Assembly: GCA_004293265.1 (NCBI GenBank)
Contig: RDXZ01000025.1
Location: 1 to 42,454 of the forward strand
Reading direction: 5' to 3'
Source of the DNA: Bacteroidota bacterium
GTDB taxonomy: Bacteria; Bacteroidota; Bacteroidia; Cytophagales; Microscillaceae
Length of the DNA stretch: 42,454 bases
Position numbers and translations under genes: made by a program. Each line of letters starts with the position of its first letter. Position 1 is the stretch's first letter. The notes under the pieces were generated by a model that saw only the letters and a program-made list of their open reading frames with translations, did no database searches and was not told where the DNA came from. Shown here piece after piece: positions 1 to 8,049 of this stretch.

Positions 1-120
1 ATAAAATAAGAAAAAATACTTTCTCAATAAAAAATAACAAAGCTAAAATTAAAATTAAATACTATTTTGGACTACTTTTTGTAGAAATTATTAACACATT
101 ATTCTAAAAAAAAGAAAAAA

Positions 121-513
121 ATGCTTAAATTACTCGTTTTAATCTCAATTGTGTTTTTAACACAAACACAAACTTTTGCCCAAAAATTTTATGACGCTTC
201 TAATAGAAGTAAAGGAAAAATTGACGGCAACACAATCAAAGATGCCTCGAACCGAACTATCGGAAAAATTGACGGCGATAAAATCAAAGATGGTTCAAAC
301 AGAACTATTGGACAAATTGACGGCGATAAAATCAAAGATGCCTCCAACCGAACTATCGGAAAAGTTGATGGTGATACTTTTAAAGATGGCTCAAACCGAA
401 CTATCGGAAAAATGGACGGAGATAGAATTAAAGATGGCTCAAACAGAAGCATAGGAAAATGCGAAGGCTGTAGCAGAGAACAAAAAATTATCTTTTTCTA
501 TTTTTTTAGATAA
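121..513 (+). CDS. Secreted 16-residue tandem-repeat protein
   Basis: The protein has 130 residues. It begins with a signal peptide of about 20 residues (hydrophobic core, cleavage after TFA before Q). The mature part is five full 16-residue repeats plus a partial sixth, with consensus D-A/G-S-N-R-T-I-G-K-I-D-G-D-K-I-K. The repeats are exact 48-bp DNA units starting at 193, 241, 289, 337, 385 and 433. The regular alternation of short hydrophobic strands and DG turns suggests a beta-repeat fold like the small 'beta-flower' proteins of Bacteroidota; that is inference. The C-terminus carries a C-x2-C pair followed by an aromatic tail. The start is the ATG directly before the signal peptide. It stands alone and a hairpin follows it. 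Its function is unknown. Confidence 0.75.
   Translation: MLKLLVLISIVFLTQTQTFAQKFYDASNRSKGKIDGNTIKDASNRTIGKIDGDKIKDGSNRTIGQIDGDKIKDASNRTIGKVDGDTFKDGSNRTIGKMDGDRIKDGSNRSIGKCEGCSREQKIIFFYFFR
193..462 (+). repeat. 48-bp tandem repeat inside the secreted protein gene
   Basis: Five complete 48-bp units and a partial sixth follow head to tail from 193 and keep the reading frame. Units differ at scattered, often third-codon positions, so this is an old coding repeat under selection rather than a fresh slippage array. Confidence 0.85.
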
Positions 514-517
514 AAAT

Positions 518-558
518 TAAAAATAGTTATTTGAATAAAACCCAAGTAACTATTTTTT
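518..558 (+). terminator. Likely terminator after the repeat protein
   Basis: The inverted repeat AAAATAGTTA (520-529) / TAACTATTTT (547-556) is followed by a T-rich run. It lies just after the stop codon at 513. Confidence 0.5.
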
Positions 559-627
559 GTAACTATTTTTTTTAGAATATTAAAATAAAAAAAATTACAT
601 CAAAACAATATTCTAAAATAAAATGTT

Positions 628-635
628 TAACTTTG
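628..635 (+). promoter_or_regulatory. -7 box TAACTTTG
   Basis: This is an exact match to the Bacteroidota -7 consensus TAnnTTTG, about 75 nt before the ATG at 711. No clear TTG/TTTG lies at the expected -33 distance, so only the -7 half is supported. Confidence 0.4.
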
Positions 636-710
636 CAGACAATAAAATTATTTAAAAAGGAGAAATTTTTTTTTTAAATATCAATAAAAATATCTAAAAC
701 ATATAATAAA

Positions 711-1970
711 ATGCTTTCTTTAAATGTATGGAAAAAAAAGAAAGTCAGTGTTGATAAAGAAACAGGGTTTGTTGTTATAAATAAAACAAACAAGACTTTT
801 TTAGAGCGAAATATTATGACCATCTCTACTATTACTTTGATAGCAGGGGTTGTTTTGTTGTTCGTGATGCCTTTTTTTATGTCTTTTTTTCATTATTACG
901 ATAAAAAACTTACGCCTAATGAAGTTGGAGATGCTTTTGGTGGAATTGCCAATCCTGTGGTTACTTTGGTAGGAGTTTTCTCTACCTTTATGGCTTTTTA
1001 TATTCAATACAAAGCCAATGAAAGACAAACAGGCGAATTAGAATCCCAAAAAGCAAAAGAAGAACAACGATTTATCAAGGAATCAATTTCGAATCTCAAA
1101 AGTGATATTATGTTGATGCGTTATACTAAAAATGGCGTAACTTATTCACATTCAGAGGCAATTTGGGAATTTATGTTAGATAATATTTCTCAAAAAGAAA
1201 ATATTGAAGCAGGCTTAGGACTTTCTGCCCAACAATATTTTCAAATTTCTTATTTATTGACTTTATTTGAGCCATTGATTGAAGAAATTGATACTTCAAA
1301 ATTAGAAGACAAAGAAAAAGAACAAATTTTACAAAACCTTGATGGTTTGTTTGAGGCTTCTTTTGCCTTTATTTTACGTTTGGAAGACAAAATCAAAAAA
1401 GAAAAAGAAAAAGTAAATAGTTATGTCAGACGAAAAATTATTGTGCCTGTCAAAAGAGTAAAAATTTTATTGACTGATACGTTAAATAAATATAAAGAGT
1501 CTGAAAAAGAAATATTTTTGGTGGCTGTAAGCAAAATAAAAGCCTTCAAATTTCTCAAACAAACTCGTTATGTCAATCAACAAGGAACGCTTATTTTTTA
1601 TAAAGATTACAAAGAATACGTCAAAAATAATGAAATGCACTTAGATTATACCGAACAAGAGTTTTCACAATATTTTAGAAATGAGGAGCAATTTGATAAA
1701 ATAATTGTTACCGAACCTGTGCGTTTGTTGATGAAACTTTCGTTTTTGAACCAAATTACATTAGAAATTTATACTGAAAATAGAAATATGACTTTGGCTA
1801 TTGATAGAGATAGCGTGGAGGATTATTTGGATATTGATTTAGAAGAAATGAATATTGATAAAGAAATTTGGAGAGATTCTTTTCAAGGAATGCACGTTTT
1901 TGATGCCAAAGGACGCGAAGCATTTTTAGATAAATTTACAAAAAGAAAAAAAATTAAAACTACGGAATGA
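711..1970 (+). CDS. Two-helix membrane protein, putative phage abortive infection (PutAbiC-like)
   Basis: This 419-residue protein has two N-terminal membrane helices at about residues 37-60 and 80-102. Between them lies a GDAFGGIANPV segment, and an IQYKANERQ stretch follows the second helix. The pattern GD-x-FGG-x2-NP, a membrane helix, then Q-rich and basic residues matches the N-terminus of the 'putative phage abortive infection protein' family (PF16872) as I recall it. The rest is a long, charged, mostly helical cytoplasmic domain with no recognised catalytic motif. Its stop codon overlaps the start of the next gene in ATGA, so the two are probably translationally coupled. Membership rests on the N-terminus; a defence role is inference. 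Confidence 0.55.
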   Translation: MLSLNVWKKKKVSVDKETGFVVINKTNKTFLERNIMTISTITLIAGVVLLFVMPFFMSFFHYYDKKLTPNEVGDAFGGIANPVVTLVGVFSTFMAFYIQYKANERQTGELESQKAKEEQRFIKESISNLKSDIMLMRYTKNGVTYSHSEAIWEFMLDNISQKENIEAGLGLSAQQYFQISYLLTLFEPLIEEIDTSKLEDKEKEQILQNLDGLFEASFAFILRLEDKIKKEKEKVNSYVRRKIIVPVKRVKILLTDTLNKYKESEKEIFLVAVSKIKAFKFLKQTRYVNQQGTLIFYKDYKEYVKNNEMHLDYTEQEFSQYFRNEEQFDKIIVTEPVRLLMKLSFLNQITLEIYTENRNMTLAIDRDSVEDYLDIDLEEMNIDKEIWRDSFQGMHVFDAKGREAFLDKFTKRKKIKTTE

Positions 1971-2491
1971 TAACTCTTATTTCTGGGACAAACCGCCCCA
2001 ATTCTTTGACTTTAAATATTACAAAATATTACCAAAGTCTTCTAACTATCCGTGAGATACCCACGCAAATTATGGATTTAAGTACTTTGCCTGAAGATTT
2101 TGTTTTTTCAGCTTTGTACCAAAATGCAGGAAAAAATCAAAAATTTAATACTTTTCAAAAAATAATTGATGAAAACGATAAGTTTGTTTTTATTATTCCT
2201 GAATACAATGGTTCATTTCCGGGCGTTGTAAAGGCTTTTATTGATGGTTTGCGTTATCCTGATTCTTGGGAAGATAAAAAAATCGCACTTGTGGGCTTGT
2301 CCGCAGGTATGCAAGGAGCCACTTTGGGACTAAGCCATTTGCAAGATGTGTTGGTTTATTGTGGAGCAAACGTGTTAGGAATGAGAGTAAAAATGCCTTA
2401 TATTCATCAATATTTCAAGGAAAATTTGATTACTTATGAACCTTATAATCAATATTTAGATAAACAAATCGAGAAATTTTTAGTGTTTTAA
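1967..2491 (+). CDS. NAD(P)H-dependent FMN reductase family protein
   Basis: The 174-residue protein has the flavodoxin-like fold of the NADPH-dependent FMN reductase family (PF03358). The evidence is an N-terminal strand followed by SGTNRPNSLT (FMN phosphate loop), the family signature PEYNGSFPGVVKAFIDGL at about residues 83-100, and a glycine-rich GLSAGMQGA segment. Such cytoplasmic enzymes use NAD(P)H to reduce flavin, quinones or azo dyes; the substrate cannot be told here. The start ATG overlaps the stop of the PutAbiC-like gene by 4 nt, which argues for co-expression with it. Confidence 0.85.
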   Translation: MITLISGTNRPNSLTLNITKYYQSLLTIREIPTQIMDLSTLPEDFVFSALYQNAGKNQKFNTFQKIIDENDKFVFIIPEYNGSFPGVVKAFIDGLRYPDSWEDKKIALVGLSAGMQGATLGLSHLQDVLVYCGANVLGMRVKMPYIHQYFKENLITYEPYNQYLDKQIEKFLVF

Positions 2492-2544
2492 TCCAATTTT
2501 TTTGATATTTTTTTGCGTTATAAGTGATATTTATTTTACAAAAA

Positions 2545-3159
2545 ATGACTGACGAAAAAGACAATAATTCTAATTTTTGGCAAATTGCTTTGGCAGCTGC
2601 TACACTTTTGGTAAGCCTTATTCAAATTATTCTCAATGCTTCTTTTTCTACGATTGAAGCGTGGGAATTGTATAGTTTATTGGGTGGAATTTCTTTGTTT
2701 TTAGTAGAATTATTTTTGATACCCGGTTTTGGATTTGTTGGGTTATTAGGCTTAACTTTGATGTTTGTAGCTACTTTTTTGTTACAAATTCCTAATCAAG
2801 GTTTTGATTTTTCGTTGGTAAGTCCTGAGGTTTGGGCTTCTGCTTTGATTGCTTCTATTTTAGGTTGGCTTTCTACCACAGGCGGAATTTTGTATTTAGT
2901 TCCTAAATTTTTGTTAAATAGTCGTTTTTCAGCCAAAGGAACTTTATCAAAAGAGCAAGGTTATTTAGCCAATCCAATACAAGAAGATTTAACAGGTAAA
3001 TTAGGTATTGCTTTTACGGTTTTGAGACCGAGTGGAAAAATACAAATTGACCAAAAAGTATATGATGCTTCGACAATGGGCGAATTTATTGAGCCACAGA
3101 CTAGCATTATTGTCTTAGGAAAAGAAGGAAGCACTTGGAAAGTGAGGAAGGAGAAGTAG
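2545..3159 (+). CDS. NfeD-like membrane protein
   Basis: There are about 204 residues from the ATG at 2545. An in-frame GTG at 2524 would add seven residues, but ATG is preferred. One helix lies near the N-terminus, then two or three helices at about residues 40-120, including the glycine-rich IPGFGFVGLLGL stretch typical of NfeD proteins. A soluble C-terminal domain of about 70 residues (GKLGIAFTVLRPSGKIQIDQKVYDA) has the pattern of the NfeD OB-fold. NfeD proteins usually work with stomatin/flotillin-type membrane scaffolds; no stomatin gene lies next to it here. The family call is good and the cellular role is unknown. Confidence 0.75.
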   Translation: MTDEKDNNSNFWQIALAAATLLVSLIQIILNASFSTIEAWELYSLLGGISLFLVELFLIPGFGFVGLLGLTLMFVATFLLQIPNQGFDFSLVSPEVWASALIASILGWLSTTGGILYLVPKFLLNSRFSAKGTLSKEQGYLANPIQEDLTGKLGIAFTVLRPSGKIQIDQKVYDASTMGEFIEPQTSIIVLGKEGSTWKVRKEK

Positions 3160-3284
3160 TTTGTGTATATTTAATAATTAGTTTAACGTAGTTTTGATAA
3201 CAAACAAGAACTATTTGCCCCTCCATATCAATAATTTTTTATGATTTAGCCGTTACTATATCTTATAAAATAATAATAAAAAAA

Positions 3285-3315
3285 TTGCAAAATTATTTTT
3301 TATTATTTAATTTTG
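3285..3315 (+). promoter_or_regulatory. Bacteroidota promoter for the thioredoxin-like gene
   Basis: TTG at 3285-3287, a 20-nt spacer, then TAATTTTG at 3308-3315 matches both boxes of the Bacteroidota sigma consensus. Transcription would begin near 3322. This excludes an upstream TTG start that overlaps the -7 box and supports the ATG at 3346. Confidence 0.65.
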
Positions 3316-3345
3316 CGGCTACAATCATTAAAATATTTTTATACA

Positions 3346-4509
3346 ATGAAATCAAAACTTTTTATTATCTCGTTTTTTATATTTATGAATTATTCTTTAT
3401 CTGCACAAATTATTTTTGAGTCAGATTGGAATGCCGCCAAACAAAAAGCCAAAAGAGAGCAAAGATATATTTTTGTAGATGCTTATACTACTTGGTGTGG
3501 TCCTTGTAAAGCAATGGCTAAAAATGTATTCACAGACCAAGCGGTGGGAGACTTCTACAACACAAATTTTATATGTGTAAAATTAGATATGGAAAAAGAA
3601 GGAACGGAATTTGCCTCTGAGTATTCCGTACAATCTTATCCTACTTTGATGTATTTTACCCCAGACCTAAAAATAGCAAAAACTGTCATAGGTAGTTTAG
3701 AAATTGGTGGATTTTTAAACGCAGGAAGACAAGCCTTAGAGGGAAATGGTAAGTTGATTGCTCTAAAAAATAATTTTGAAAAAGATAGTAAAAATATTGA
3801 GGCAGCTAAAAAATATACACAAGAACTTCTAAAAATCAATGATACACAAGAAGCAAGTAGTGTTGCACACAAATATCTAAGTAATATTGCCGAAGACCAA
3901 TATCTTACAACTGAAAATATGGAATTGGTTTATATAGCCTCAATACGAAAAAATAAGTATGTAGAATATACTTATAAAAACAGAGAAAAAGCGGTTCAGT
4001 TAAAATTAGGGGAAACGATGCTTCAACAAATGATTTTAGGAATGTATATGACTGATTTAAAAGAGGCATTTGAAACAAAAGAAGAAGTAAAACAAAAAAT
4101 AGAAAAAATAAAAAGTAAAATATCAAAAAAATATCCACTTGATGCACCTGCTGTCAATTCCAGAATTGATATTATGTACGCCCAAAGCTTTGAACCTGAT
4201 AATATTTTCAGATATTTGGATATCTATATGTCAAAGTATTGTGTAAATTGTAATGAAATTACTGCTACTGTAAATAATTTTTTGGAAACACCCAAAGACA
4301 ACGCAACTATATTACAAAGACTTAAAGTTTGGTCAGAAAGAGCAGAAAATTTTGAAAAAAACACAATGAATGTACTGAATACTTCTAAAATTTTAAAAAA
4401 ACTTGGTTACAAACAAGAAGCGCTCACAAAAGCAGAAGAAGCTAAAACAATCGCTAAAAATGAACAAGAAGTAAAAAAAGCCGAAAAAATTATCAAAGAA
4501 CTAAAATAG
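3346..4509 (+). CDS. Exported thioredoxin-fold protein
   Basis: The protein has 387 residues. A signal peptide (MKSKLFIISFF..., cleavage after SA before Q) directs it to the periplasm. A thioredoxin domain of about 110 residues follows with the redox motif WCGPC (in TTWCGPCKAM) and the cis-proline context SYPTLMYF. This matches the thioredoxin-like domains fused to longer helical proteins in Bacteroidota. The C-terminal 230 residues are charged and helical, perhaps TPR-like, with a further C-x2-C pair (YCVNCNE) at about residues 292-295. It probably reduces or shuffles disulfides in envelope proteins. The start follows from the promoter position and the signal peptide. Confidence 0.8.
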   Translation: MKSKLFIISFFIFMNYSLSAQIIFESDWNAAKQKAKREQRYIFVDAYTTWCGPCKAMAKNVFTDQAVGDFYNTNFICVKLDMEKEGTEFASEYSVQSYPTLMYFTPDLKIAKTVIGSLEIGGFLNAGRQALEGNGKLIALKNNFEKDSKNIEAAKKYTQELLKINDTQEASSVAHKYLSNIAEDQYLTTENMELVYIASIRKNKYVEYTYKNREKAVQLKLGETMLQQMILGMYMTDLKEAFETKEEVKQKIEKIKSKISKKYPLDAPAVNSRIDIMYAQSFEPDNIFRYLDIYMSKYCVNCNEITATVNNFLETPKDNATILQRLKVWSERAENFEKNTMNVLNTSKILKKLGYKQEALTKAEEAKTIAKNEQEVKKAEKIIKELK

Positions 4510-4515
4510 GTTAAT

Positions 4516-4643
4516 ATATACACATCGAAAAGTTGTTTTGATGTTTTAGAACAACCTCGATAGAGGTTGAACTTCAATAGCCCTGCGTGAAACGCGGGAA
4601 AAATGAAAAACAATATCCCAAAACCGCTTTTCGATGTGTATAT
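4516..4643. repeat. MITE-like palindromic element with two internal hairpins
   Basis: The terminal inverted repeat ATATACACATCGAAAAG (4516-4532) / CTTTTCGATGTGTATAT (4627-4643) is perfect over 17 bp and continues imperfectly inward. Inside are two small hairpins: AACCTC-GATA-GAGGTT (4553-4568) and a CCCTGCGT/ACGCGGG stem near 4581-4598. The interior is clearly richer in G and C than its surroundings. No protein is encoded. Confidence 0.75.
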
Positions 4644-4699
4644 TTGTTTGATATTACAGCCAATAGATACTAATATTGTTCTTATTAAATCCATTGACA

Positions 4700-4733
4700 A
4701 AAATAGTCTGCATTCAAAAATGCAGACTATTTT
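4700..4733. terminator. Bidirectional terminator
   Basis: A 14-bp stem, AAAATAGTCTGCAT (4700-4713) / ATGCAGACTATTTT (4720-4733), has A-rich and T-rich flanks. It lies between the converging thioredoxin-like gene and the hibernation-factor gene. Confidence 0.8.
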
Positions 4734-4737
4734 TATT

Positions 4738-5085
4738 TTAAGTTATATTTTCATCTTCAGCTTTTAACACAAGTTCGCCAGCTGTTTTATCATTTTGCTT
4801 TTCTTTTATTTTTAGAATTTGTCGGCGTAAATTTTCCACTGCATCATCACCTGCCGCCTCAAAAGAAGTATCTTGTGATTTAGCAAAAAGGCTGTGATTT
4901 GGAATGTTAAGTTTTATTTCAACTACTTTATTTTCTCTGCTGTGTTCGCCTTTTTCAAGCCTGAAAAAAACTTCTCCGTCAGTAATTCGGTCATAAAAAG
5001 TTTCTAATTTTTCTAATTTTTTACGAATAAAATCTAATAATTTGATGTCTGCATCAAAATGAACAGAATGAATTTGAAGGTTCAT
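4738..5085 (-). CDS. hpf: Ribosome hibernation promoting factor / RaiA family
   Basis: The 115-residue protein matches short HPF/RaiA (ribosomal subunit interface protein, PF02482). The start MNLQIHSVHFDADIKLLDFI, the basic helix RKKLEKLETFYDRI and the strand VEIKLNIPNHSLFAKSQ are typical, as is a second helix around DAVENLRRQILKIKEKQ. It would bind the 30S decoding region in slow growth and keep ribosomes inactive. A GTG two codons upstream (5091) is possible, but ATG at 5085 fits the family. The C-terminus is an acidic extension without the long dimerisation domain. The gene is single, with a shared terminator downstream. Confidence 0.9.
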   Translation of the reverse strand: MNLQIHSVHFDADIKLLDFIRKKLEKLETFYDRITDGEVFFRLEKGEHSRENKVVEIKLNIPNHSLFAKSQDTSFEAAGDDAVENLRRQILKIKEKQNDKTAGELVLKAEDENIT

Positions 5086-5302
5086 AAGCACTTATTTTTT
5101 TTAAAGGTGAATAAAAAATAGGTTATTTATTGCTTTTAAGCATTTTTTTTATTTTTGAGCTTAAATATAACTAATATTTTGGAATAAACAATTTTTTTAA
5201 CTACTTTTTTTGAAAAAAATTCTCAAAAGTATTAAAGGTTATAAAAAACTTGTTACTGTAAAATTTTCGTATATTAATCAAAATGGCGAAATATTTGTTT
5301 TA

Positions 5303-5445
5303 CGCCCTCGCTTGTGTCCCACAAGCGAATATTGTAACAAATAAATCTACACCAACGACGACTGCTTGTGGGACACAAGCAGGGGCGAATTGGTTGTCTA
5401 AATACATATTTTTTTTAAATTTCAAATATACACAAAATTTTTACA
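5303..5445. repeat. Paired-hairpin repeat, copy 1
   Basis: The core at 5303-5387 is an inverted repeat of about 24 bp per arm (CGCCCTCGCTTGTG... and its near complement ending AGGGGCG). Each arm is itself a hairpin, GCTTGTG-TCC-CACAAGC or its complement. The core plus about 58 bp of right flank (to TTTACAG near 5445) recurs almost unchanged at 19441-19586. An apparent 73-residue reading frame across it is not a gene. Confidence 0.8.
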
Positions 5446-5485
5446 GCAACAAAAACTTCAAAACTCGTCAAAATACATTTTTTTT

Positions 5486-5619
5486 GGTACTGCTATTAAT
5501 GTAATGCTTTGTACTGCTGAACGAAGTGAAGCAACTGCTGGTTGAATGGCGTTTGGTAAACGAAAAACGAGATTTTTCACCTCGGTCAAAAAGACAAAAC
5601 ATTACATTTATAGCCTACC
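5486..5619. repeat. MITE-like inverted-repeat element
   Basis: AATGTAATGCTTTGT (5498-5512) pairs with ACAAAACATTACATT (5594-5608) with one mismatch. The pairing extends outward imperfectly to GGTACTGCTAT (from 5486) and ATAGCCTACC (to 5619). The inner part is richer in G and C than the surrounding DNA. No coding content was seen. The remaining gap up to 5840 is plain AT-rich DNA apart from the -7 box at 5731. Confidence 0.65.
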
Positions 5620-5730
5620 GTTTTTCACATAAATCTTAAAAAAAAACAATAATTTTTAGTTATAAATGATAAAAAAAACTTTTTTATAAATTTTTTTTTA
5701 CAAAAATAATAAAAAATCAATAATATTATT

Positions 5731-5738
5731 TAATTTTG
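5731..5738 (+). promoter_or_regulatory. -7 box TAATTTTG
   Basis: The octamer matches TAnnTTTG about 100 nt before the ATG at 5841. No convincing -33 box was found. It is the likely promoter of the GAF/PAS sensor. Confidence 0.4.
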
Positions 5739-5840
5739 AATAGTTTTTGTAAAGTATTATTTAGTTACTCATTTTTTTATCAAAATAAATATAAATATTT
5801 GAGATAAAATTTAAAATAAAAAGAAACAAAACAAATAAAA

Positions 5841-7892
5841 ATGGCAACATCTCAATTCAATATTTTTAGTTTAAAATCTGCATTTGGGCGAATTTTAGGT
5901 ATTTATTTAATCTTAGGATTGATTGTAAGTATATTTTCGGTATATATTTATAATCAAATTCAAAATTTAAAACAAAAATCTAATGAATTACAAGAAATTC
6001 CTTTATTGTTGCATAGACATAATCAAGAATTGGAAAGTGATTTGACTTATTGGAGTTTTTTAAATTATTTCTATGAAAAAACACAAGATAAAACCGCTTT
6101 GGTAAGGCAAAAATCACTTTGGGAAAAAAAAATAATAGGAAAATTAGATTCTTTGAGAAAAAATGAATCTATTGCCAATAATCAAAATTTAGAAAATTCA
6201 CTTATCAATATCAAAAAAGATATTATAAGATTTGAAGAAACGTTTGATAAAAAGAAAACCAACAGCCAAACCAATGATTTAGTCTTAGCAAAAATCAGAA
6301 AAGATATTCAAAATTTTGACATCGAAATTCAAATTAGTATCAAACAATATTTTTATCAAATCAATAAAAATATAGAAAATGTAGAATTTACTTTATGGGT
6401 CGTATTGACTTTGGGAGGTATTTTGAGTTTTATTTTTACTTGGCTATTGTTTAGAAATATCTTTCAAAAAACAAACCAATATGCTGAAAATATTAACACA
6501 CTTATCAATGGAAATTTACCTATCATTTTACCTAATAATACAACAGAATTGATGCCTGTTTATGAGTCTGTTACAGAGTTAAAAGCAAGTTTTACTCGTC
6601 TGAAAGCAATGGCAGAAGAAATCGGAGGCGGAACTTTTGATGCTTCGATTACTATGTTTGCGGGGCGAGGCGAAATTGGTGCCGCCCTGAAAGGTATGCG
6701 AGATAGTTTGGGTAAAATTTCGAGAGATAACTGGGAACGAAATTTTTTTAATGAAGGTTTTGCTAAGTTTTCAGAGATTTTACGTAACTCAAATCGCCAA
6801 ACTTCACAAGGTTTTTATGATAGTATTATCAATAATTTGGTGAGATATTTAGATGTAGCACAAGGTGGAATTTTCTCAATTCAGGAGGCAAGCACAAAAC
6901 TTCCTGCTTTTATGGTTTTGAGGTCAAGCTATGCGTATCAACGTAAAAAATCTTTAGAAAAACAACTTACTTATGAAGACGGAGTGATTGGACAAGTTTG
7001 GCGCGAACGTGATTTGGTTTATATTAATGATATTCCCGAAAATTATTCAGAAATTACCTCTGGAATTGGGCAAGCAAAACCAAAAAGTATTTTAGTTGTG
7101 CCTTTGATTTCGAATGATTATTTGAATGGAATTATAGAACTATCAAGTTTTAGAGAGTTTGAACCTTATCAAATTGAATTTGTAAAGCGATTAAGCGAAA
7201 GTATTTCTTCCACGATTGCTCGTTTGCAAGTAGATGAAGAAAGTCGCCGAACTACGCGTGAAGCCGAATCTTTAGGGGAGAAAATGCAAGCACAAGAAGC
7301 ACAAATACGACAAACTTTGGCGACATTAGAGGAGGCACAAAAGGCAATGGAAAGAAAAAATATTGAAATGGAAAATCAATTAAAAGCCTTAGAAGAATCT
7401 TTTATTTATATCGAAATTACACCACAAGGAACTATCGTTTTTGCTAATGATATTACACAAGAAGTTTCAGGATACAATGCAGAAGAATTGTTGGGTTTAT
7501 CGTTCCGAATGTTGTTAGGTAAACATTCAGAGGACGAAAAAGTAAACAGAGATTGGCAGAGAATTTTGAATGGGCATCAAGTCAAAGGTGAATTTTTGAG
7601 GTATGGAAAAAATGGACAAAGATACTGGGTGCAAGAAGTAATTTATCCTTTGCTCAATGCTGATGGTCAAATTTATAAAATTGTATCTATTGGATATGAT
7701 ATTACTAAACAAAAACAAAAAGAATTTGAAGTAAAACAAGAATTAGCAGAACTTCAAATGAATAAACGTGATGTTGTAAAACGTATCAAAGAGGTTGAAA
7801 ATAAATCAAAAGCAAAAATTCAACAAATGCAACAAGATTTTTTTGTGCAGATAAAAGAAAAAGAACGAATTATTGAAGGCTTAAAGAAATAA
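5841..7892 (+). CDS. Membrane sensor with GAF and PAS domains, no output domain
   Basis: The protein has 683 residues. Membrane helix 1 is at about 15-40, a helical extracytoplasmic region at 40-180, helix 2 at about 183-207, and a HAMP-like linker follows. A conserved block around ISRDNWERNFFNEGFAKFSEIL comes next, then a GAF domain at about 311-455 (ending VKRLSESISSTIARLQ). A coiled coil at 460-510 leads to a PAS domain at about 515-620 (ITPQGTIVFANDITQEVSGYNAEEL ... ITKQK), and a C-terminal coiled coil closes the protein. There is no histidine-kinase ATPase, phosphatase, cyclase or methyl-accepting domain, so it must signal through protein contacts or act as a scaffold. The start is the ATG before a hydrophilic leader. 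A palindromic element follows it. Confidence 0.8.
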   Translation: MATSQFNIFSLKSAFGRILGIYLILGLIVSIFSVYIYNQIQNLKQKSNELQEIPLLLHRHNQELESDLTYWSFLNYFYEKTQDKTALVRQKSLWEKKIIGKLDSLRKNESIANNQNLENSLINIKKDIIRFEETFDKKKTNSQTNDLVLAKIRKDIQNFDIEIQISIKQYFYQINKNIENVEFTLWVVLTLGGILSFIFTWLLFRNIFQKTNQYAENINTLINGNLPIILPNNTTELMPVYESVTELKASFTRLKAMAEEIGGGTFDASITMFAGRGEIGAALKGMRDSLGKISRDNWERNFFNEGFAKFSEILRNSNRQTSQGFYDSIINNLVRYLDVAQGGIFSIQEASTKLPAFMVLRSSYAYQRKKSLEKQLTYEDGVIGQVWRERDLVYINDIPENYSEITSGIGQAKPKSILVVPLISNDYLNGIIELSSFREFEPYQIEFVKRLSESISSTIARLQVDEESRRTTREAESLGEKMQAQEAQIRQTLATLEEAQKAMERKNIEMENQLKALEESFIYIEITPQGTIVFANDITQEVSGYNAEELLGLSFRMLLGKHSEDEKVNRDWQRILNGHQVKGEFLRYGKNGQRYWVQEVIYPLLNADGQIYKIVSIGYDITKQKQKEFEVKQELAELQMNKRDVVKRIKEVENKSKAKIQQMQQDFFVQIKEKERIIEGLKK

Positions 7893-7909
7893 ATACGTTT
7901 CATAAATAT

Positions 7910-8027
7910 AACTATTTAGGTTATTTGGGTGCAAGCGTGGACGTTTGCACCAGTGAATATCTCGTGCAAGCGTCCACGCTTGTACGAAGTTCAAAATAAT
8001 AATTTTATTGACTATACCTAAATAGTT
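7910..8027. repeat. MITE-like element with two long hairpins
   Basis: The outer inverted repeat AACTATTTAGG (7910-7920) / CCTAAATAGTT (8017-8027) encloses two 22-nt palindromes with 10-nt arms, GTGCAAGCGT-2-nt-centre-ACGCTTGCAC and variants, at 7929-7950 and 7964-7985. The same palindrome, with neighbouring GAAGTTCA-type flank on the other side, recurs at 32902-32923. Confidence 0.75.
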
Positions 8028-8049
8028 TTACTCATAAATTACTTTTTTC

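Noticed and set aside
189-452. 87-residue frame antisense to the repeat protein
   Set aside because: It mirrors the 48-bp coding repeat, while the plus-strand frame has a signal peptide and sensible repeats.
5283-5504. 73-residue plus-strand frame
   Set aside because: It is built from the paired-hairpin repeat that is non-coding in its other copy, and it shows no protein-like features.
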